DNA of 64,000 nt. It comes from Diacronema lutheri. Taxonomy: Eukaryota > Haptophyta > Pavlovophyceae > Pavlovales > Pavlovaceae. The position numbers were made by a program, and so were the translations under genes. Shown piece by piece: positions 58,827 through 64,000 of this stretch (positions within the stretch are counted from its first letter, which is position 1; the number at the start of each line of letters is the position of its first letter). The stretch is taken from NCBI GenBank assembly GCA_019448385.1, contig JAGTXO010000010.1, positions 310,001 through 374,000 on the forward strand, given 5' to 3'. The notes under the pieces were generated by a model. That model did not search any database, was not told the DNA's origin, and saw only the letters and a list, made by a program, of their open reading frames with translations.

Positions 58827-60314
58827 CTCGTATAGTCTGCTACTTTATCCCAACATAACCCGAGTTCGATCTGGGAAGTTTGTGACGGAGTTGGCTCTCT
58901 CCGCTCGGGCACAGCATGATAGCATGTCACCCGAGACGCCCGAGCTACCTAGCACTCGGCACGTTCGTCACCGCCAGGTACTGTGTGCACCAGTCACCTG
59001 CGCGGCCACGCGTCCCACACTAAGAATGTGAGACGCCATGCTTTCCTATCTCCCGGGAAAGCACCGGTCCCGCCCCGCCGGACTGATCCCAAAGACATGC
59101 GTTCACCCAGATTCGAACTCGCGCCATGTTGGGATAAAGTAGCAGACTATACGAGTCAGCTACTCCGACGTCGGAGTAGCTGACTCGTATAGTCTGCTAC
59201 TTTATCCCAACATAACCCGAGTTCGATCTGGGAAGTTTGTGACGGAGTTGGCTCTCTCCGCTCGGGCACAGCATGATAGCATGTCACCCGAGACGCCCGA
59301 GCTACCTAGCACTCGGCACGTTCGTCACCGCCAGGTACTGTGTGCACCAGTCACCTGCGCGGCCACGCGTCCCACACTAAGAATGTGAGACGCCATGCTT
59401 TCCTATCTCCCGGGAAAGCACCGGTCCCGCCCCGCCGGACTGATCCCAAAGACATGCGTTCACCCAGATTCGAACTCGCGCCATGTTGGGATAAAGTAGT
59501 ATAAACTCGCGCCATGTTGGGATAAAGTAGCAGACTATACGAGTCAGCTACTCCGACGTCGGAGTAGCTGACTCGTATAGTCTGCTACTTTATCCCAACA
59601 TAACCCGAGTTCGATCTGGGAAGTTTGTGACGGAGTTGGCTCTCTCCGCTCGGGCACAGCATGATAGCATGTCACCCGAGACGCCCGAGCTACCTAGCAC
59701 TCGGCACGTTCGTCACCGCCAGGTACTGTGTGCACCAGTCACCTGCGCGGCCACGCGTCCCACACTAAGAATGTGAGACGCCATGCTTTCCTATCTCCCG
59801 GGAAAGCACCGGTCCCGCCCCGCCGGACTGATCCCAAAGACATGCGTTCACCCAGATTCGAACTCGCGCCATGTTGGGATAAAGTAGCAGACTATACGAG
59901 TCAGCTACTCCGACGTCGGAGTAGCTGACTCGTATAGTCTGCTACTTTATCCCAACATGGCGCGAGTTCGAATCTGGGTGAACGCATGTCTTTGGGATCA
60001 GTCCGGCGGGGCGGGACCGGTGCTTTCCCGGGAGATAGGAAAGCATGGCGTCTCACATTCTTAGTGTGGGACGCGTGGCCGCGCAGGTGACTGGTGCACA
60101 CAGTACCTGGCGGTGACGAACGTGCCGAGTGCTAGGTAGCTCGGGCGTCTCGGGTGACATGCTATCATGCTGTGCCCGAGCGGAGAGAGCCAACTCCGTC
60201 ACAAACTTCCCAGATCGAACTCGGGTTATGTTGGGATAAAGTAGCAGACTATACGAGTCAGCTACTCCGACGTCGGAGTAGCTGACTCGTATAGTCTGCT
60301 ACTTTATCCCAACA
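58770..60314. mobile_element. Array of 357-bp units with 86-bp perfect palindromes
   Basis: Five identical copies of an 86-bp perfect palindrome (arm 43 bp, starting TGTTGGGATAAAGTAGCAGA and meeting at GAC|GTC) sit at 58770-58855, 59127-59212, 59515-59600, 59872-59957 and 60229-60314. Between them are 271-bp spacers, identical in the first three gaps; the second gap has an extra 31 bp holding a partial arm and a short duplication at 59484-59514. The fourth spacer is the exact reverse complement of the others. Each unit can be read as a MITE with 43-bp perfect TIRs (GTCGGAGTAGC...), joined end to end without host DNA. The imperfect subterminal inverted repeat CGAGTTCGA(A)TCTGGG extends the arms. 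No transposase is encoded; a 66-codon ORF in each unit is not meaningful. Confidence 0.88.
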
Positions 60315-60400
60315 CGATATCCCAACAGATCGCTGTCCGAGGGCTAAATGGTCACGGCTGGTGCCGACCTGCACCGCCGAAAGTGACCCACCCGACCGCG

Positions 60401-60439
<39 letters not shown>

Positions 60440-60798
60440 CTGTGCCACCGCGATGTCCCAAGGGCTTCAAAATTTGATCAAAACAGTGCCGCCCGCTGTC
60501 GAATGCGCCGCCACCCGCTGCCGCTGTGTCACGCTGTCGCGCGCCGTCGGCGTGCGCACGCGCGGCGTGTGCTTTCTCGCGCCGCGCGACCAGGGCAGGA
60601 CGATCGCGCAGCTGAGCTGAGCGTGTCCCCATCGACAGCGCGATCGCGCAGCTGAGCTGAGCGTGGCCTAGCTCGCCGGCGCGCACGCCGCGCGCATCTT
60701 GCCGAAGAGCAGAGAAATTTTGCGCCCGCGACTGCGAGGCGTGTGAACAGCTTGCGAGCGTTCGCTTCGTCACGCGGGAGCTCCGCGCTCGCCTGCCC
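60315..60798. other. Gap with poly-G run and short direct repeat
   Basis: A 38-bp poly-G run lies at 60402-60439. A direct repeat of CGATCGCGCAGCTGAGCTGA occurs twice between about 60601 and 60665. I see no gene. The stretch may carry the promoter of the following small gene. Confidence 0.5.
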
Positions 60799-61245
60799 AT
60801 GAAGCCCGCGACTCGTGCCGTTTTCGCGCCCAAACTTGAAGCGGCCATGGAGGCCGAGGGCACCGGCCAGCTTTGGGCGGTCGTCCGGCAGATCCTCGCG
60901 CAAATCGACACGCTGGAGGCGGGCAGCGCGCTGCGAGCGCCGGCGCGCGAGCTCGCGGCGCTGCACGAGATGCATGAGCGCCTGCTCCCGTGCGAGGCCG
61001 CGCTCGCTGCGTCGCTCGCAATGAACACCCGCGAGCGCGACGTGTACGCCGACAAGATGCAGCAGGTCGCGCGACGGCTCGCGGTCGAGGGGGTGCACGC
61101 GGTGGACGACGAGGCGCACGCGCAGCTCAGCCGCATCGTCCTCCTTACGCGCGACCAGCTCGAGTCGTCACGGGCCATCGCGTTGCGTCAGCACGAGTCG
61201 AGCCTTTCCAACTTGTCGTCGAGGGAAGGCTCGCGCCTCGGCTGA
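60799..61245 (+). CDS. Small helical protein, hypothetical
   Basis: 148 residues from ATG 60799 (MKPATRAVFAPKLEAAMEAE), almost entirely predicted helix: WAVVRQILAQIDTLEAG, RELAALHEMHERLLPCEAAL, RDVYADKMQQVARRLAVEG and a Ser-rich tail ending SSREGSRLG. Composition is protein-like rather than shadow-like. The size and two-helix layout suggest a subunit of a tethering or kinetochore-type complex, but no family is recognised. It converges on the desaturase, 97 bp apart. Confidence 0.55.
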   Translation: MKPATRAVFAPKLEAAMEAEGTGQLWAVVRQILAQIDTLEAGSALRAPARELAALHEMHERLLPCEAALAASLAMNTRERDVYADKMQQVARRLAVEGVHAVDDEAHAQLSRIVLLTRDQLESSRAIALRQHESSLSNLSSREGSRLG

Positions 61246-61342
61246 CGAGCGCCGCACCGCGCTGCTCTTCGCGCGGGAACAACGTGTTGCTCAATGGTCT
61301 AGACGGCACGCTGCGGCGCCGCTGCGCGACCGCGCGCTCCAC

Positions 61343-62917
61343 TCATCGTCTCAATTCGTCCGCTGCCAAGCTCGGCAAATTGAGACGGCGGACGAACGCG
61401 CCGAGCCCTCCCACGGCGGTGGGCAGGTCCGGCACGGAGCGTAGGCGCACGCCGTGCGTGGCGCAGATCTGCGCGAAGCGGCTGTAGATCCGCGGGAAGT
61501 GGCACGAGCAGATCATCGGCAGCGCGTGGTGCAGGCTCTGGCTGTTGAGCCCCGCGCTGAGCGCCGTCACGAGCGGCGAGCCGGCGGAGTAGTCGAGGCT
61601 GGTCTCGGCCTGCCGCACCCACCAGCACGCCGCGTCCGAGCCGCGCGGCGCGACGGCAGGTTGGTCGGGCTGGCACTCAGCCTGGATGTGGCTCACCTGC
61701 GTCATCGTCGTCCAGATGATCGACGCGCCGATCCACGGCCACGCCAGCTGGAAGAGCGCGACGGGCGCGCTCACGCGGCCGAGCGCGAGCGCGGCGAACG
61801 GCCAGAGAAGCGTAAACGCTGCGGGCGCCATCGACGCTGCGAGCATCGTGCGGCTCACGTCGGGCGCCGGGACGGGCGTGATGTTGCCGCCAAAGTTGGG
61901 CGTGCGCAGGCCGCACAGCGCGCGCATCGGCTGCAGGAGCGACGTGCCGAGCGTCGAGAGCGCGCCCTTCACGAGAAATTGCGAGAATCCGGTCGTGCCG
62001 AGAAACGGCGCCGCATCAGCTGCCGGTGCGGTCTGCTCGCTGATGCGGACGGGCGCAAAGAGGTGGAGATCAACGTCGTATGCGTCGTCATTCGTGTACT
62101 GGTGGTGCGACGTGAGGTGCTCGGGGATCCAGCAGAAGACGTTGAAAAGCAGCGGGTGCGCGGTGAATTGGAGCGCAAAGTTGACCCACGGGCGCGTCGA
62201 AAGCGTGCTGTGTGTCGCCTCGTGGCACGTCTGCGAGGCGAGGAGCCACGAGCAGAGCGGCAGCAGCGCGATCGCCGGCGCGCTCCCAGCAAACCAACCG
62301 GACCAGCACCATGCGGCGAGCGCGAGCGAGAGCCAGATCCGAGCCCAGTGCACAGCGTCCGCCTTGGCCGACTCCGCCGTCGGGAACTCCTCGTCGACGA
62401 GCCGCTGCAAATCCCGCGCGAAGGCGCTGCGCCGCAGCACGGGCACGCTGGCACCGTCGCCGCTGATGAGCGGCGCCTCTCCGCGGCGCGCAGCGTCGCG
62501 CTCGAAGACGAAGGGCGCGGCGCCGACGACTGCGCTCGGCTCGATCGTCGGCAGCTTGCGCAGGATCGCCTCGGCCCGGCTCGCGCTGCGCAGGTGCACC
62601 GAATGGAAGAGCGCGCTCACGTCGCGCCCACGCTGATAGTTGAGCAGCCATGCGCCCCCCGGATGCGCCGCGGCCCAGCCGCCAAGCTCGTACCACTGCC
62701 CGTCGATGCGCACGGGCAGAGAGCGCTCGACCGACGATGCCTCTCGCGCGCCGGCGAGGACGATAGCCGGCGCGGCGGCCAATCTGCGCGTCCCAGCGCC
62801 GCAAGCTAAGTGCTGCTGCGGCGCGAGCAGCCGGCCTCCCGCGGCGCGCAACGCGTCCGCCGGCAGCACGGCGAGGAGCACCAGGATGTGTCGCTGGATG
62901 CTTCCACGCGGCGCCAT
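61343..62917 (-). CDS. Cytochrome b5-fused front-end fatty acid desaturase
   Basis: 524 residues from ATG 62917. The N-terminus is hydrophobic (HILVLLAVLPADALRAAGG), a likely signal or membrane leader. A cytochrome b5 domain follows (WYELGGWAAAHPGGAWLL, then DVSALFHSVH), with the haem-binding HPGG and a second His. The desaturase part has histidine box 1 CHEATHS, box 2 EHLTSHHQYTN and box 3 QSLHHALP, with Gln replacing His in box 3. A b5 fusion plus Q-x-x-H-H defines front-end (delta-4/5/6/8) desaturases that make long-chain polyunsaturated fatty acids at the ER or plastid. Four hydrophobic segments (SLALAAWCWSGWFAG, AIALLPLCSWLLA, LLWPFAALALG, LFQLAWPWIGASII) are correctly placed. Regiospecificity cannot be read from sequence. 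Confidence 0.92.
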   Translation of the reverse strand: MAPRGSIQRHILVLLAVLPADALRAAGGRLLAPQQHLACGAGTRRLAAAPAIVLAGAREASSVERSLPVRIDGQWYELGGWAAAHPGGAWLLNYQRGRDVSALFHSVHLRSASRAEAILRKLPTIEPSAVVGAAPFVFERDAARRGEAPLISGDGASVPVLRRSAFARDLQRLVDEEFPTAESAKADAVHWARIWLSLALAAWCWSGWFAGSAPAIALLPLCSWLLASQTCHEATHSTLSTRPWVNFALQFTAHPLLFNVFCWIPEHLTSHHQYTNDDAYDVDLHLFAPVRISEQTAPAADAAPFLGTTGFSQFLVKGALSTLGTSLLQPMRALCGLRTPNFGGNITPVPAPDVSRTMLAASMAPAAFTLLWPFAALALGRVSAPVALFQLAWPWIGASIIWTTMTQVSHIQAECQPDQPAVAPRGSDAACWWVRQAETSLDYSAGSPLVTALSAGLNSQSLHHALPMICSCHFPRIYSRFAQICATHGVRLRSVPDLPTAVGGLGAFVRRLNLPSLAADELRR

Positions 62918-62936
62918 GGCGGTCTGGGAGTCGGGC

Positions 62937-63033
62937 CTGATTTCGGCCCGAGTTGCGCGCTCTCTTTCGCTCGCTCCGTTTGTCCAGCCTCGGCCCCGTG
63001 CACGCCCCCCCCCTGCTGACCCGCCTGCGGGGG
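62937..63033. repeat. Dispersed 95-bp motif, copy 2
   Basis: Shares CCTGATTTCGGCCCGA, CGCTCGCTCCGTT, GCCTCGGCCCCGTGCACGCC and CTGCTGACCCGCC with the copy at 47928-48023, in the same order and orientation. It lies immediately upstream of the desaturase start and 3' of the mannosyltransferase gene. Confidence 0.6.
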
Positions 63034-63040
63034 TCATGAC

Positions 63041-64000
63041 TCAGATCTCAAAGCGGGTGCGGTCACCCGGCCGCCAGTCGGGCGACGCGGCGAGCGGGCT
63101 GTGCCGACCGGCCGATTCGGTGGAGAGCTCGAGGAGAGGCTCCATGTCATTCGCATCGACCACCCTGCCGAGCAGCGCCTCCTCCGCCATATCGCGCGCG
63201 TAGCGTAGCGCGCGGCGGCCGTAACGGCAGCAGCACAGCAGCGCGACGAGCAGCGCGCACCACCTGTACAACCGGAAGCGGTTGTAGACGAGCACCGCGA
63301 TCGTCGACGTGAGCTCGATGCCCGCCATCGTCCCGTTCACCTCGGCGATGCCCCAGCCGCGCCGGCAGAGCGCCGCGTTGTGCTCGAGCACGAAGGGCGA
63401 GAACGGGGGCACGTCGGTCGTCTTGCGGTGGTAGTAAATCGCCCGCCCGTTCGGAAATCGCTGGACGAGCCCCTTGAGGTGTGTTCCGCGCACCGCCGCG
63501 CCCGTCGAGTCGCGAACGACGCGGTGCCTCCATTGGTATGAGTGGCCCATGCTCGCGTAGCAGAGGATCGAGCAGCACTCGTGCGCCGCCTCGACGGGGT
63601 GCAGCGCGAACGGCTCGTTGGCCATCACCGCCGCGAGCCAGAAAGTCTCCTTGTCGCCGTACACGTACTTGTACGTGACCGAGCGGTTGGCGTTGAGCTC
63701 GAAGAGGTTCGCGATCAGACCCGGGTGGCGGCGACGGTCGAGAAGGACGACGCCAGAGTCCATCACTTCCTTAGTCGAATTCTCCACCGTCGCCTCCTCC
63801 CAGTGGTAGGCCCACTCTTGAGGCACCGACGGCGGCATCGTGGCGCCGAGCAGCCCGCGCAGCCAGCGCTTCCGCGAGCGGTAGAATCGGTGGTCGTTAC
63901 ACGACTTGCAGCGGAGCGATGAGCCCTCGTCGGCGAAAAAGCGCCACTTGGACTGCTCGTCACGGAAGAAGTAGGTGCCCGTCGCGCGGTAGTTGGCCGT
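63041..64000 (-). CDS. GT71-type (MNN1-like) mannosyltransferase, C-terminal part
   Basis: The gene continues past the window end; the frame is open to base 64000. The visible 319 residues start NYRATGTYFFRDEQSKW, then a small C-x2-C site (RCKSCND), EVMDSGVVLLDRRRHPGLIA, the signature YGDKETFWLAAVM (G-D-K-D/E-T-F), EPFALHPVEAAHECCSILCY and MGHSYQWRH, then KGLVQRFPNGRAIYYH. This order is that of alpha-1,3-mannosyltransferases of the MNN1/GT71 family, Golgi enzymes that add mannose to glycans using GDP-mannose. Unusually, a C-terminal hydrophobic helix (YRWCALLVALLCCC) is followed by a cytosolic tail, suggesting a C-terminal anchor. Confidence 0.75.
   Translation of the reverse strand, partial: TANYRATGTYFFRDEQSKWRFFADEGSSLRCKSCNDHRFYRSRKRWLRGLLGATMPPSVPQEWAYHWEEATVENSTKEVMDSGVVLLDRRRHPGLIANLFELNANRSVTYKYVYGDKETFWLAAVMANEPFALHPVEAAHECCSILCYASMGHSYQWRHRVVRDSTGAAVRGTHLKGLVQRFPNGRAIYYHRKTTDVPPFSPFVLEHNAALCRRGWGIAEVNGTMAGIELTSTIAVLVYNRFRLYRWCALLVALLCCCRYGRRALRYARDMAEEALLGRVVDANDMEPLLELSTESAGRHSPLAASPDWRPGDRTRFEI

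Noticed and set aside
58856-60228. tRNA- or SINE-like B-box (GAGTTCGAATCTGGG and GAGTTCGATCTGGG) in each spacer
   Set aside because: The two motifs are the subterminal inverted repeats of the unit. No A-box at the right distance, no acceptor stem and no CCA-type end could be paired.
58770-60314. CRISPR-like appearance of regularly spaced identical repeats
   Set aside because: Spacers are identical to each other, repeats are perfect 86-bp palindromes, no cas genes are present, and the context is eukaryotic.

Overview
The window is eukaryotic nuclear DNA of very high GC content. Genes are compact, intergenic gaps are short, and spliceosomal introns of about 115-230 bp can be read directly (in the membrane protein at 41.3-43.4 kb, AATF, the LRR protein and the KOW-like protein at 55.5-56.5 kb). 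Many introns start GTGCG and end GCGCAG. A flagellate alga with a red-derived secondary plastid, such as a haptophyte or a related ochrophyte, fits best. The reasons are a NEET protein with a signal-peptide-like leader and an ...AAGFAP... cleavage context, a cytochrome b5 front-end fatty acid desaturase, CEP19-like and LRRC46-like ciliary proteins, SWEET and CIA30 proteins, and a UGA-interrupted peroxiredoxin-like protein best read as a selenoprotein. The species cannot be named from the sequence.

Layout. 0-2.3 kb: the end of an amino-acid transporter and a convergent cyclic-nucleotide-binding protein. 2.7-29.9 kb: an accessory block of about 27 kb in which every recognisable domain lies on the minus strand. 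Read from right to left it holds an SSB-like domain plus PIF1-type helicase (fossil), a USP-type deubiquitinase, a Ulp1/C48-type cysteine protease ORF, and a giant ORF of up to 4,495 codons with a second C48-type protease, a YqaJ-type nuclease and a chromodomain. That ORF runs through a clean GT-AG intron into a TnpB-like Fanzor nuclease. 30.1-31.4 kb: the orphan last exon of a membrane protein, then a large inverted repeat made of two opposed MITEs. 31.4-33.7 kb: a poorly resolved hypothetical region.

33.7-57 kb is an ordinary gene-dense host region: a SET-domain methyltransferase, a zinc-ribbon membrane protein, CEP19-like, CIA30, a five-exon membrane protein, CDGSH/NEET, a MAT1-like TFIIH factor without a RING finger, an STI1-repeat protein, SWEET, LRRC46-like, ShKT, AATF/Bfr2, a proline-rich membrane protein, the selenoprotein candidate, a 189-bp tandem-repeat locus and a KOW-like protein. 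56.6-60.3 kb: a Trp/Arg/Ala-rich SFI1-like ORF that runs into an array of five identical 86-bp perfect palindromes. 60.8-64 kb: a small coiled-coil protein, the desaturase and the C-terminal part of a GT71-type mannosyltransferase.

Long poly-G/poly-C runs (about 15-51 bp) recur between genes. The most interesting objects are the minus-strand accessory block with its chromodomain-Fanzor, the UGA codon in the peroxiredoxin-like gene, and the palindrome array. At this GC content stop codons are rare on every frame, so ORF length alone was not used as evidence; calls rest on motifs, splice signals and protein-like composition.
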